Assembly: GCF_025950095.1 (NCBI RefSeq)
Contig: NZ_JAPDDR010000003.1
Location: 186,001 to 250,000 of the forward strand
From: Luteolibacter rhizosphaerae
GTDB lineage: Bacteria; Verrucomicrobiota; Verrucomicrobiia; Verrucomicrobiales; Akkermansiaceae
Reading direction: 5' to 3'
DNA: 64,000 nucleotides
Of the stretch, positions 8,690-16,845 are shown in pieces. Numbering within the stretch: the first letter of the stretch is position 1; the number at the start of each line of letters is the position of its first letter. The notes under the pieces were generated by a model. The model did not search any database. It saw only the letters and a program-made list of their open reading frames with translations, and was not told where the DNA came from. The position numbers and the translations under genes were made by a program.

Positions 8690-10567
8690 TCAGGGGCGGA
8701 TCTCCACGCGATCACCCAGCTCGGTGAGCGAGAAGAGCTTGTTCGCGTTCCCGTGCGGGACGCGGATGCAGCCGTGCGAGGCGGGATATCCGGGGACGAC
8801 GCCTTGATGGAAGCCGAAGTCCCCGCAGCTGAAGCGCTGGAAGAAGGGCATGCTGGCATCGTAAATCGTGGAGGTCCAATCGCGGTACTTGTTCGTGATC
8901 GCGAAGGTGCCGGTGGGGGTGGCGAAGCCCGAGCGGCCGGTGGAGACCTTCGTGCTGAAAAGTTCGTAACCGGAGGAATCGAAGATCCACGCCTTCTGCT
9001 CGGAGAGATCGACCACGATCCGGCGTTGCTCGACTTCCGGATCCTTGCCGAGCAGCACGCGCATCATCTTCACGTCGCCTTTGCGGGCGGCGATATTGAT
9101 CGGCCACATGCGGTTGCGGCGGGTCCAGACGCTGGTCTTGGCCCCGGCGGCGAGAAGTGCGCGGGCGGTGGATGGATGACCGGAGTCCGCCGCCAGCATG
9201 ATGGGCGTGATGTTCTGATCGTTCTTCAGCAGCCAGCGCATGTTCCCGCCACGGACTTGGCGCAGGAACTCCGCGGAAACCGGCAGGCTGAGCGCGACGT
9301 TCGGATCCACGCCTGCTTTGAGCAACTCCTTCACGATTCGGGGCCGTCCGAGGACGATCGCGAGGTGCAGCGGTTCCACGCCTTCCGCCACCGACTGCAT
9401 CGGCGAGGCACCACGATTCAGCAAGAGCGAGACGGTGCGGAGATCGTTATGCCGGATCGCAAGGCCCAGAGGGGTATCGAGCCAAGGTGGAGGCAGCGGC
9501 TTCGGCAGGCCGCAATGGGCGACAATGATGCCGGTCTGGTGAAAGGCTTTCCGGCGACTGGCCTCGTAGAACAGGCCGCTGCCATCCGCCCCGTAGGAGA
9601 GGAAGAGATGGAGGAAATCCGCGCGGCCATCCGCAAGGGCGGCCTGAACCGGACGCCGGCCCTGCGGATCCCGAGTATCCGGGGAGATGCCCATGCCGAG
9701 GAGCAGACCGCAGACTTCGAGATCGCGGGCGGTGTAGGACTTCCAGAGTGCGTTCGCCCACGAGCCATCAAGCGGGCGGGCACCGAGGCCCACCAGCAGC
9801 TTGGCGAGCGGCAAGTCACGGGCATCGAGCGCGGCCTGGAGGGGCAAGCGGCCCTTGCTATCCGGGAGATTAGGGTCGGCCCCGGCGGCGGCGAGGGGTC
9901 GCAGCATGTCCCGCCATTCCTTGCGCAGGGCGGCCACCAGCGAGGACTCGCCGCTGCCGCTGACCGCGCCGGCATCCGCGCCTTGTTCGAGCAACTCGCT
10001 CACCAGATCGCGGCGGCCGGTTTCGATCGCGACGTGGAGCAAGGGGTTCCCGGCGGCATCCTTTTGATGGGGATCCGCGCCGCCCTGCATGAGGCGGCGG
10101 ACGAAAACCAAGCGGCCATTGCGGATCGCCCACGGCAAGACCTTGTCGCCATCCGGGGTCAGGCCTTCCGCCGGAGCGCCCGCGTTGAGCAGGCGATCCG
10201 CCAAGGCGCTCTCGCCCTTGAAGACGGCGAGCGATACCGGCGTGACGCCCGCGGGGTTTGCGACGCGGAGATCGGCCCCTTCCGAAATAAGGCGATCTGC
10301 AATGCCAACGTGCCCGCGGGAGAGAGCGACATGCAGAGGGCTATTGCCCTCCGCATCCCGCTGGCCGGAGTAGACCCGCGCCTGCAGCAGGAGGTTCACG
10401 AGCTTGTCATCGCCGTCCTGAACCGCCTGAAGCAAGGACGCTCCCGAGGCCTCGATCTTGTCCTTCTCAAGTTGCTTGAGCGCCTCACGCTGGGGATTCC
10501 GGCACGCAGGCACGGCCAGCAGCAAGGCAGCGGCCAGAGCAACACGGGCGTGAGGGCGACAATTCAC
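8690..10567 (-). CDS. Ankyrin-repeat protein fused to an L,D-transpeptidase (YkuD) domain
   Basis: A lipoprotein-like signal (LLLAVPAC, Cys22) is followed by about twelve ankyrin units between residues 45 and 500, recognisable by repeated GxTPLHxA / LLxxGAD patterns. The C-terminal YkuD domain (about 505-625) contains TGRSGFATPTGTFAITNK and SHGCIRVPHGNANKLF, with catalytic Cys600 in HGCIR. L,D-transpeptidases make 3-3 crosslinks in peptidoglycan or attach proteins to it. The ankyrin part is probably a protein-binding arm in the periplasm. It lies 56 bp downstream of the small YHS lipoprotein gene on the same strand and may be the last gene of the metal island transcript. Both domains are clear; the partner and substrate are not. 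Confidence 0.87.
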   Translation of the reverse strand: MNCRPHARVALAAALLLAVPACRNPQREALKQLEKDKIEASGASLLQAVQDGDDKLVNLLLQARVYSGQRDAEGNSPLHVALSRGHVGIADRLISEGADLRVANPAGVTPVSLAVFKGESALADRLLNAGAPAEGLTPDGDKVLPWAIRNGRLVFVRRLMQGGADPHQKDAAGNPLLHVAIETGRRDLVSELLEQGADAGAVSGSGESSLVAALRKEWRDMLRPLAAAGADPNLPDSKGRLPLQAALDARDLPLAKLLVGLGARPLDGSWANALWKSYTARDLEVCGLLLGMGISPDTRDPQGRRPVQAALADGRADFLHLFLSYGADGSGLFYEASRRKAFHQTGIIVAHCGLPKPLPPPWLDTPLGLAIRHNDLRTVSLLLNRGASPMQSVAEGVEPLHLAIVLGRPRIVKELLKAGVDPNVALSLPVSAEFLRQVRGGNMRWLLKNDQNITPIMLAADSGHPSTARALLAAGAKTSVWTRRNRMWPINIAARKGDVKMMRVLLGKDPEVEQRRIVVDLSEQKAWIFDSSGYELFSTKVSTGRSGFATPTGTFAITNKYRDWTSTIYDASMPFFQRFSCGDFGFHQGVVPGYPASHGCIRVPHGNANKLFSLTELGDRVEIRP

Positions 10568-10623
10568 GGCCCGGGCGTGTTATCATATCGTTTTGAATTA
10601 GACAAGTTCCGGCCTTGTCGCAA

Positions 10624-10932
10624 TTAGCCCGACGCCTTTGCCAGGGCCTTCACGTACTTGCCGGGGTTCTTGTTGAACTTCTTCAGGCAGGGCTTGCAGC
10701 AAAACTCGAAGGTCTGGCCCTCGTAAACGGTCGTGACCCGCTCGTCCATGTCGTCCAGCCCGTCACCGGTGACGAGGCAGGTTTTCAGCGGGTAGGACTT
10801 CGGTTTCGGCTCTTTCTTCGCCACCTTCTTGGACCGGGCGGCGGACTCGGGAGTAGCGGCGGCCGCCTCCGGCGCCTTGGCGGCGCAGGAAGCGAGCGCG
10901 ATCGATGCGATCAGGAGAAATACGGGTTTCAT
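10624..10932 (-). CDS. YHS-like metal-binding lipoprotein, paralogue 1
   Basis: The 102-aa protein has a lipobox (IALASC) followed by an Ala/Lys-rich linker. Its small YHS-like domain reads TCLVTG, VTTVYEGQTFEFCCKPCLKKFNKNPGKYV. The Cys of TCLVTG and the CCKPC cluster are the likely metal ligands. It is a close relative of the next gene upstream, with a longer linker (residues 18-45) that the other lacks. YHS/TRASH-type modules commonly accompany copper and other heavy-metal systems, which fits the neighbouring oxidase and CsoR genes. It probably sits in the periplasm, attached by lipid to a membrane. Confidence 0.85.
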   Translation of the reverse strand: MKPVFLLIASIALASCAAKAPEAAAATPESAARSKKVAKKEPKPKSYPLKTCLVTGDGLDDMDERVTTVYEGQTFEFCCKPCLKKFNKNPGKYVKALAKASG

Positions 10933-10953
10933 GTCCGTCCGGATTGAAGGGGA

Positions 10954-11196
10954 TTATCGAATCTTGGCGAGGTACTTCGCGGGGTTCTTCTCGAACTTCG
11001 CGACACAGGGTTTACAGCAGAATTTCACCTGCTGCCCGTCGTAGACCTTGGTCACCGGAGTGCCCATCGAGCCGAGCTTGTTGCCGGTCACGATGCAGGT
11101 GCTGGCGGTGTAGGATTTGACTCCTGCGCTGTTGCCACCGGAAGCGGCACAGGAGGCGAGGAAGACGGAGGCGAGGAATGCGATGGTCGTTTTCAT
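10954..11196 (-). CDS. YHS-like metal-binding lipoprotein, paralogue 2
   Basis: At 80 aa this is the compact form of the preceding entry. It has lipobox FLASC, then TCIVTG and VTKVYDGQQVKFCCKPCVAKFEKNPAKYLAKI. The pattern TCxVTGxxLxxM, VTxVYxGQxxxFCCKPCxxKFxKNPxKY is shared with paralogue 1, so the two arose by duplication. The gene starts 18 bp after the stop of the multicopper oxidase fusion, consistent with one transcript. It is likely a periplasmic copper-binding or copper-passing protein. Confidence 0.85.
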   Translation of the reverse strand: MKTTIAFLASVFLASCAASGGNSAGVKSYTASTCIVTGNKLGSMGTPVTKVYDGQQVKFCCKPCVAKFEKNPAKYLAKIR

Positions 11197-11214
11197 GATG
11201 TCGTTTGTTGTTTG

Positions 11215-13296
11215 TTAGAAGCGGAAGGAGAAGCCCCCGCCGAGGCCGTACTCGGAGTGGTACTGGGTGATGAGGGAGAACTGCTTATTGAGGATGTAGT
11301 CCGCGCCGAGCGACCACTCCCACTCGCTACCGGTGTCGTACTGGACGCCGGCGAAGACCCCGAACCGGTCGGTGATTTGCAAGGCCTTGGCGAGGCCGAG
11401 CCTGAGCTCGCCTTCGCTATCGACCTGAGCCGAACTCCAGACGAGGTAAGGGAGGCGGTATTGGATCCCCGCGAACGCGCGGTCCTCCTCATCCTCCATA
11501 TTCGTGAAGCGCCAGCCGAGGACGGTGGAGAAGTTCGGATTGAAATAACGCTTCCAGCCGAGATCGATCTCATACTCGGTCTCATCCACGTCGCCGTAGC
11601 CGACATCCCACATGGCGAAGTAGTCGTTGCGGGAATTCATCAGGGTCAGCATCCCCTCACTCAGGTGGCTCTGCAGGCTGCCATCGAGCATGATGTAAAG
11701 CGGGTCGTGCGCATGCTCGCCGAGGTGCGGATGGTGATCGGGACCCTGCTCCTCATAGGAGAAGACCCGGGCCATGCCCGCATGCATGTGGTAGAGCAGG
11801 TGGCAGTGGAAGAGCCAATCGCCGCTCTCATCGGCCTCGAACTCGATCGTGCGGCGGCCCATGGGCGGGACGTCGATGGTATGCTTGAGCGGGGCGTCCT
11901 TCCCCTGCCCTTCCAACACGCGGAAGAAGTGGCCGTGCAGGTGGATGGGATGGTGCATCATGGTGTCGTTCACCATTTCCAGGCGCAGGACTTCGCCGCG
12001 CTTGATCTTGATCACCGCGTCCTCGGCCATGGTCTTGCCATTGAATGACCAGGCGTAGCGCTCCATATCCCCGGTGAGTCGGAGCGGAATGGTCCGGCGC
12101 GGCAGCGAGGCGGCGAAGGCGGTGGATTCCGGAGCGCGGAGCTTCGAGTAAGGCGGCAGCGGCCGCGGGTTCTCCACCGCGGCGGAGCCATGCTTCATGG
12201 CACCGTGGCCGGACCCCCGCAGGGACATGGCAGAGTGATCCATTCCCGGCATCTCCATGCCTTCCTCCATCTCGTTCATGCCGGCCATCATGTAGTCCAT
12301 GCGATAGAGGTCGGGCCGCGGGATCTCCGGCGCGGGATGGAGATCCCCGCTACCTAACAGCACGGATGCATGTCCCGAGCCATCCTGCGCGGTGGCTCGC
12401 ACCTCCCATTGACCGGATGGCGGGACGGTAACGATCACGTCGTAGGTCTCCGCCATGCCGACCAGCAGACGTTTGATGGGAAGCGGACGCACGGCCGGAC
12501 CGTCTGCCGCCACGATGGTCATGGGACCGGTGGCGGACTCGAGGTAGAAGTAGGTGGATGCCGCTGCATTGATGAAGCGGAGGCGCACGCGTTCACCGGG
12601 CTTGCCCGGGAGCTGGATCGAGCGCCGGCCATTGGCGAGGAAGGCATCATAGGCCACATCGGAGATATCCATGGCCGGCATGCGGGTGCGCTCACGCTCC
12701 CAGAAGTCCTTCAAGGCCCTGGCTTTGATCGCACCGGTGAGACTCTGCATGCTGTTCTTCCGCAGGGCATACCACTCGCTGCCGCGCATGAGGGTGCGCA
12801 TGACCTCGTTCGGATTCTCGACCGTCCAGTCGGAGAGAACCACGACATGATCGCGGGCCGCTTTCACCGGCTCGCCACCTTTCGGTTCGATCACGATGGA
12901 GCCATAGACCCCGCGCTGCTCCTGCAGGCCGGTGTGGCTGTGATACCAATAGGTGCCGGAATGCCTGAGCGGGAATTCGAAGGTGTGCGTGGTGCCGGGC
13001 TGGATCGGCGGCGTGGTGACATGTGGCACGCCGTCCTGGGCATTCGGCAGCAGCAAGCCGTGCCAGTGGATCGAGGTTTCTTCACCTTTGAGGCGGTTGT
13101 GGACCCGGATCCGTGCCGTATCACCCTCACGAAAACGCAGGGTAGGACCGGGGATGCCGCCATTGAGAGTCAGGGCGCGGACGCTCTTCACGCCGTCACC
13201 GGGCGACCAAGATTGTTCGGCCACTTCGAGGTCGTATTCCACGACCTTCGCGTGAGCGGCTGTTAGAAAGAGAAGTAATGTTAGAAAATGTTTCAT
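11215..13296 (-). CDS. Multicopper oxidase (CopA-like) fused to a CopB-like outer-membrane beta-barrel
   Basis: A short signal peptide (1-16) leads into three cupredoxin domains. All four copper-ligand clusters are present: SIHWHG (about 76-80), YWYHSHTG (116-123), HHPIHLHGHF (about 446-455) and WLFHCHLLYHMHAGM (about 493-507). The region around 340-365 is rich in Met/His (MDYMMAGMNEMEEGMEMPGMDH), as in CopA copper-binding repeats. From about residue 550 the sequence changes to alternating beta-strands (YEIDLGWKRYF, AFAGIQYRLPYLVWSSAQV, GELRLGLAKALQITDRFGVFAGVQYD). It ends in Phe, like the CopB outer-membrane family. CopA oxidises Cu(I) or phenols and sequesters copper; CopB is normally a separate protein. 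At 693 aa it is longer than an oxidase alone. Confidence 0.88.
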   Translation of the reverse strand: MKHFLTLLLFLTAAHAKVVEYDLEVAEQSWSPGDGVKSVRALTLNGGIPGPTLRFREGDTARIRVHNRLKGEETSIHWHGLLLPNAQDGVPHVTTPPIQPGTTHTFEFPLRHSGTYWYHSHTGLQEQRGVYGSIVIEPKGGEPVKAARDHVVVLSDWTVENPNEVMRTLMRGSEWYALRKNSMQSLTGAIKARALKDFWERERTRMPAMDISDVAYDAFLANGRRSIQLPGKPGERVRLRFINAAASTYFYLESATGPMTIVAADGPAVRPLPIKRLLVGMAETYDVIVTVPPSGQWEVRATAQDGSGHASVLLGSGDLHPAPEIPRPDLYRMDYMMAGMNEMEEGMEMPGMDHSAMSLRGSGHGAMKHGSAAVENPRPLPPYSKLRAPESTAFAASLPRRTIPLRLTGDMERYAWSFNGKTMAEDAVIKIKRGEVLRLEMVNDTMMHHPIHLHGHFFRVLEGQGKDAPLKHTIDVPPMGRRTIEFEADESGDWLFHCHLLYHMHAGMARVFSYEEQGPDHHPHLGEHAHDPLYIMLDGSLQSHLSEGMLTLMNSRNDYFAMWDVGYGDVDETEYEIDLGWKRYFNPNFSTVLGWRFTNMEDEEDRAFAGIQYRLPYLVWSSAQVDSEGELRLGLAKALQITDRFGVFAGVQYDTGSEWEWSLGADYILNKQFSLITQYHSEYGLGGGFSFRF

Positions 13297-13442
13297 GATG
13301 GGATGTGAGTGGGATCCCCCGGCGCGGATAGACCGGCAGGATGGATCACGGATGAGCGGGCTGCGCCGGAAGCATTCGCCGGCGCGCGGACATCGACAGA
13401 CGGCTTGGCTCGCTAGAGGGGCCGCCTACGTCTCAGCTCACA

Positions 13443-13805
13443 TCAAATCAGAAAACGCTGCAGCATGGCGAGCCTGCGCAGAGGCGGCCCGGTACCGCAG
13501 CGGAAGTCCGCGACAGGGACCTCGCGTTCCGGGACTTCCGGAATTCGCAGCTCCTCAAAAGATGCCAACACCGGCGGCAACTCGATCGGACTGAACACCG
13601 GGATGACCGGCGGATCCTCAAGTTGCTTCGGACTGGTGGAAGGACACGCGCAGTGCTGAGGCGCTTCCTTCTGCTCCTTCTTCGTCCCGCCGCAGCAATG
13701 ATGGGACTGCGCGGGCTCCGCCTCTTTCCTCGGGGTACAGCAGCAGGCCGGATTCGCGATCAGGATCGCGAAGAGGACGGCGAGAATGCTGCGGATGATG
13801 CTCAT
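13443..13805 (-). CDS. Small Cys-rich secreted protein of the metal island (member A)
   Basis: At 120 aa it has an N-terminal hydrophobic segment (ILAVLFAILIANPACCC) that is a signal peptide or lipobox-like region. It then has a CCC run, SHHCCGGTKKEQKE, HCACPST, a Pro-rich stretch (DPPVIPVFSPIELPP) and an end reading PPLRRLAMLQRFL. No known family is recognised. It is clearly homologous to the product of 16846-17220, with the same Cys spacing and C-terminal motif. It lies between the permease (42 bp) and the oxidase fusion (146 bp) on the same strand. The Cys clusters suggest metal binding in the periplasm. Confidence 0.78.
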   Translation of the reverse strand: MSIIRSILAVLFAILIANPACCCTPRKEAEPAQSHHCCGGTKKEQKEAPQHCACPSTSPKQLEDPPVIPVFSPIELPPVLASFEELRIPEVPEREVPVADFRCGTGPPLRRLAMLQRFLI

Positions 13806-13847
13806 GGCGAAGCTCGGACGGGAAACCTAGGAGGCTAGTCCATTTCT

Positions 13848-14981
13848 TTACTGGTTCAAGAACCAAGCGATCAGCAACACCTGCGGCACGGTGATCAATG
13901 GCAAGGCAAGTGCGGCCTTCCACGACTTGGTCGTTTCGCGGAGAATCATGATCTCCGTGTAATCGGTGGCGGCACCGGCCATCAGGAAGGTGAAGGCGTT
14001 TCCGGGAGCGGCGGCACGGGTCAGGAGATCCGCGGCGACAGGGCTGGAGCCCTCCGAGCAGACCTCGATAATGGTGGTGGCCAACAGGGTAAGCAAGAGC
14101 CCCACGAGCGAAGGACCGAAGTACTGCGAGAACACCTCTGCCGGGACAAAGGCGCGCACCGCTGCGGCAAGCACCACCCCGAAGAAGATCCACCGCAAGA
14201 TCATGCGCGACTCCGAGAGACCCGTGCTGGCAATCGCCTTCAGGTTCGCGGCGGTCGGCTTGATTTGGATGAAAGCCTCGCGAAAAGCGGGACCGAAGCG
14301 GAAGTCGGCAGGCAATTCACGGGCATTCGGATTCGCGGGCAGGACCCCGCGGCTGACGAGGCGATCCGCCACCCAACCGGTGATGATGCCGATGACCATG
14401 GAAGCGGCAATGAAGAGCAGCATCCACTTCCAGCCGATTAGCGCGGCTAGGATGAGAGTCAGCGAAAGCGAGTTCCAAGGGCTGGAGACGAGGAAGGCGA
14501 GCGTCTGGCCGAGTGACGCGCCCTTTTTGTAGAGCTGCGCCCCGACCATGAGGATGCCGTGATTACAGAGGTCGAGCAAAGTGCCGGCAAAGGTGGCGCG
14601 AAGGATGCCGCCGAAGCTACCTCCCTTCCCCAACAAACCGCTGAGGAGGTCCTGCGGCAGGCGATTGATCACGCCAACCGCGACGATACCCGCGAGGAGT
14701 CCCCACCAGGCCTTCGACATGAATTCCCAGCTGCCATGCGCGAAAGTGTGCCACCACGCGGGGCCGCCGCCGAGGAAGTGCCCGGCAACACCGGCAGTGA
14801 CCAAAGCCAGCGAGCCCCAGAGAAGCCAATCGATCTTGTTCTTCGATGAAGGCGCGCAGCAGGAAGCGATCTCCTGGTCTGGCGGTCCGCCGCAGCAGGA
14901 TGGCTTGGTTTGCGGGGAGGCCGGAGCGCAGCACGAGGGCCGGGGCTCGGGCTTCGAGGCGTGAGTGTGGCAGGAATTCAT
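13848..14981 (-). CDS. SO_0444-type Cu/Zn efflux permease with Cys-pair N-terminus
   Basis: This is a polytopic inner-membrane permease of the ArsP/DUF318 superfamily. Membrane segments alternate with the loops LCNHGILMVGAQLYKKGASLGQTLAFLVSSPWNS and EGSSPVAADLL, typical of SO_0444-type Cu/Zn efflux proteins. The first 45 residues are soluble and hold three CC pairs (residues 17-18, 29-30, 41-42) plus Cys4 and two His, a likely cytosolic metal-loading arm. The gene follows csoR by 15 bp, so it is probably the repressor's first target. The metal is inferred as copper from the neighbourhood; zinc is also possible. Confidence 0.87.
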   Translation of the reverse strand: MNSCHTHASKPEPRPSCCAPASPQTKPSCCGGPPDQEIASCCAPSSKNKIDWLLWGSLALVTAGVAGHFLGGGPAWWHTFAHGSWEFMSKAWWGLLAGIVAVGVINRLPQDLLSGLLGKGGSFGGILRATFAGTLLDLCNHGILMVGAQLYKKGASLGQTLAFLVSSPWNSLSLTLILAALIGWKWMLLFIAASMVIGIITGWVADRLVSRGVLPANPNARELPADFRFGPAFREAFIQIKPTAANLKAIASTGLSESRMILRWIFFGVVLAAAVRAFVPAEVFSQYFGPSLVGLLLTLLATTIIEVCSEGSSPVAADLLTRAAAPGNAFTFLMAGAATDYTEIMILRETTKSWKAALALPLITVPQVLLIAWFLNQ

Positions 14982-14996
14982 GGCGGGCTCCGGGGG

Positions 14997-15272
14997 TTAA
15001 GCAAGGCGGCGCTTGTAGAGTTCGATGAGCTCCTCCATGCGGCGGTCGAGCTGTTTTGCATCCGTGGCAGCTTCGGTGACGCAGTGGCGGACGTGGTCCT
15101 CAAGGAGTTTGGCTTCGAGTCCACGCAGAGCGGAGTGAATGGCGGAGATGGTATTGAGGATCTCGGGGCAATCCCGGTTCTCTTCGATCATCCGGCCGAT
15201 CCCCTGAACCTGCCCGACAATCCGGTTCACCCGGCCAAGGAGAGGCTTCGTTTCGTGGCATCCGCGCTGCAT
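14997..15272 (-). CDS. csoR: CsoR/FrmR-family copper-sensing repressor
   Basis: The 91-aa all-helical DUF156 protein reads LLGRVNRIVGQVQGIGRMIE at the start, with the metal-sensing residues Cys35 (RDCPEI), His60 and Cys64 (DHVRHC). This C-H-C set is the copper(I) CsoR pattern, distinct from the nickel RcnR set. In CsoR proteins copper binding releases the DNA. A near-perfect CsoR-type operator lies directly upstream, overlapping the predicted promoter. The gene heads a minus-strand run: permease, Cys-rich protein A, oxidase fusion and the YHS lipoproteins. Confidence 0.92.
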   Translation of the reverse strand: MQRGCHETKPLLGRVNRIVGQVQGIGRMIEENRDCPEILNTISAIHSALRGLEAKLLEDHVRHCVTEAATDAKQLDRRMEELIELYKRRLA

Positions 15273-15276
15273 GAAA

Positions 15277-15299
15277 ATACCTATAGGGGGTATAGGTAT
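15277..15299 (-). promoter_or_regulatory. CsoR-type operator upstream of csoR
   Basis: A perfect inverted repeat with arms ATACCTATA and TATAGGTAT flanks a GGGGG centre. This matches the A/T-flanked G-tract operators known for CsoR proteins. It begins 4 bp before the csoR ATG. Confidence 0.85.
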
Positions 15300-15307
15300 A
15301 TTTGCAA
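15280..15307 (-). promoter_or_regulatory. Predicted csoR promoter inside the operator
   Basis: On the minus strand, TTGCAA (15302-15307) and TATAGG (15280-15285) are spaced by 16 bp, as in a housekeeping promoter. The -10 element lies inside the operator, so repressor binding would block it. The expected transcription start falls at or next to the ATG. Confidence 0.55.
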
Positions 15308-15332
15308 GAGAGAATTTTGGAGATACTTGCGA

Positions 15333-15734
15333 TCAACGACCGTGTTGCCTCGGCCACAGTTTGCGCAGCCAATCGTCCATCTCAGTGGGGGCATGATGGT
15401 ACTCCACGAGATTCCTGAGCGAGACGTAGTCGGCGCAACTCATGATCTGAGGCAGCAATGCGGCGCGCTGCGGGGAATCGATCAAGTGTTCGCCGAAACC
15501 CAAAGCCGCTGCCGTTCGTACGTCCTCCCCGCCATGCTGGAGACACCAATCGCAGTAGCGCCAGATCCGCCGCAGAAGATCGATGGGAGGCGGTTGGCTC
15601 CCACATAACTTCTCGAACTCCGTATTGAGTTCGATCCACAGCATCATCGGGCCGTCCACAAACCGCGAGGCAATGATCCTCTGCAGCTCGGGCAGCCGTT
15701 CCGATGCTTCGCGACGCCAAAGGCTCATCGGCAA
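15333..15734 (-). CDS. Hypothetical helical protein
   Basis: The 133-aa, mostly helical soluble protein has no signal peptide or membrane segment. Notable stretches are PELQRIIASRFVDGPMMLWIELNTEFEKLCG and WRYCDWCLQHGGEDVRTAAALGFGEHLI. It resembles small proteins of the kind sometimes found as immunity proteins, but I cannot assign a family. It sits between csoR and the HMA gene, ending 61 bp upstream of csoR, so csoR's own promoter separates it from the repressor unit. An internal ATG at 15728 is an equally good start. Confidence 0.6.
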   Translation of the reverse strand: MPMSLWRREASERLPELQRIIASRFVDGPMMLWIELNTEFEKLCGSQPPPIDLLRRIWRYCDWCLQHGGEDVRTAAALGFGEHLIDSPQRAALLPQIMSCADYVSLRNLVEYHHAPTEMDDWLRKLWPRQHGR

Positions 15735-15740
15735 TCGGCG

Positions 15741-16082
15741 CTACGATTTCTTGTCGGCCTTCACTTTCTCAAAAGCGTCGGTCACGCGTTCCACTTTTTT
15801 GGGTTCGAAGCCGGACTTCTTGATGAATTCCGTGATCTCCTCGTCCTTGATGGTGGCACCTTTCTTCTCCTCCAGGATGACGAGCTTGCGGGTGAGGTCC
15901 ACGTGGACGTTCGAGACGGCGGGGTGCTTCTTGAAGTGGGTGACGAGGCCCTGCGCACAGAAGGAGCAGACCATGCCATCCACGGTGGTCTTGACGGTCA
16001 TGACGCGCTCGTTCGAAGCGCGGGCGGGTCCGGCGAGGAAGAGCCAGGCGCCGAGGATGCTGAGCAGAATGTTGTGATACAT
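15741..16082 (-). CDS. Secreted heavy-metal-associated (HMA) domain protein
   Basis: The 113-aa protein has a signal peptide (residues 1-22, ending GPARA) and one HMA/ferredoxin-like domain (about 28-97). The metal loop is DGMVCSFCAQG (CxxC), a small variation on the common GMxCxxC loop. Such domains bind Cu(I) or Hg(II) and pass it on. A periplasmic location fits delivery to, or scavenging beside, the oxidase fusion. It starts 18 bp after the stop of the predicted outer-membrane protein and ends 6 bp before the hypothetical helical gene begins, so the three genes are probably one transcript. Confidence 0.86.
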   Translation of the reverse strand: MYHNILLSILGAWLFLAGPARASNERVMTVKTTVDGMVCSFCAQGLVTHFKKHPAVSNVHVDLTRKLVILEEKKGATIKDEEITEFIKKSGFEPKKVERVTDAFEKVKADKKS

Positions 16083-16100
16083 GGCAGTAATAGGTTCGGT

Positions 16101-16733
16101 TTAGAAATGGATCATGAAGTTCAGGAGCGGCTCGCCATCGAGCGAACAGCCGAGTTCCACGAAGTAGGGTCCCTTGAAGAAGCGAAGCTTCGGGATGACA
16201 TCGAGGTCGTCCTCCATCCCGCTGACGTGCTCGAGCTGGAGGATGATCCAGGTATTGAGCTGCTCGAACTCCGCCTTGTACGGGGCGACGCCGAAAGACA
16301 GGCTGGTCACGCCGCGGGAAACGTCTTCCGAGCCGATGAGTTTCGATTCGAAAGCGGTGTAGATGCGGCGGGTCTCATAGTCGGCGCGGAAGAAGCCGAG
16401 ACCGGCGGGTGCGGCGGAATCACCGTCCTGCTTGGCCATGCCGGCCCCTAGGCCGAGGTAGACGTTCGCCTGGGCTTCGGGCAGGTTCCAGCGCTTGAGC
16501 AGCCAGTTGTGCTGAAGGCCGGTGTAGTAGTCGTCATCACCTTCATCCTCGAAGCGCATAGCGTGAAAACCGAAGGCGGTCTTCGAAGTGTAGGAATGGT
16601 AGATTTCGAAGTTTTGGACGGACTCAGTACCGCCGAGCATGAGCTGCCACGCTTCTTGGAAGGAAACGGGATGGGCAGCCGCAGCCCCGGCACCGAGCAG
16701 AAGGATGCAAAGGGATCTCATGGAGATGGACAC
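16101..16733 (-). CDS. Predicted small outer-membrane beta-barrel of the metal island
   Basis: The 210-aa protein has a signal peptide (AGAAAAHP, cleaved about residue 20) and then alternating amphipathic strands (NFEIYHSYTSKTAFGFHAMRF, YYTGLQHNWLLKRWN, ANVYLGLGAGMAK, AGLGFFRADYETRRIYTAFESKL). It ends in FMIHF, a terminal Phe typical of outer-membrane barrels. No named family is recognised. It is upstream of the HMA gene in the same orientation. A role in metal passage or sensing at the outer membrane is inferred from location only. ATG at 16721 is an alternative start. Confidence 0.65.
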   Translation of the reverse strand: MSISMRSLCILLLGAGAAAAHPVSFQEAWQLMLGGTESVQNFEIYHSYTSKTAFGFHAMRFEDEGDDDYYTGLQHNWLLKRWNLPEAQANVYLGLGAGMAKQDGDSAAPAGLGFFRADYETRRIYTAFESKLIGSEDVSRGVTSLSFGVAPYKAEFEQLNTWIILQLEHVSGMEDDLDVIPKLRFFKGPYFVELGCSLDGEPLLNFMIHF

Positions 16734-16845
16734 AGGGATTGAGAAGAAGACGGATCAACGCGGCAGACAGCACCGACAAGGCGGCGGTGGCATGGCGCGG
16801 ACAAACGGGTGACGGCCTACCAAAGCGGCCGCAGCGGGTCTTTTC

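Noticed and set aside
8753-10627. 624-codon open frame opposite the ankyrin/L,D-transpeptidase gene
   Set aside because: Antisense shadow; the minus-strand product has clear ankyrin and YkuD motifs.
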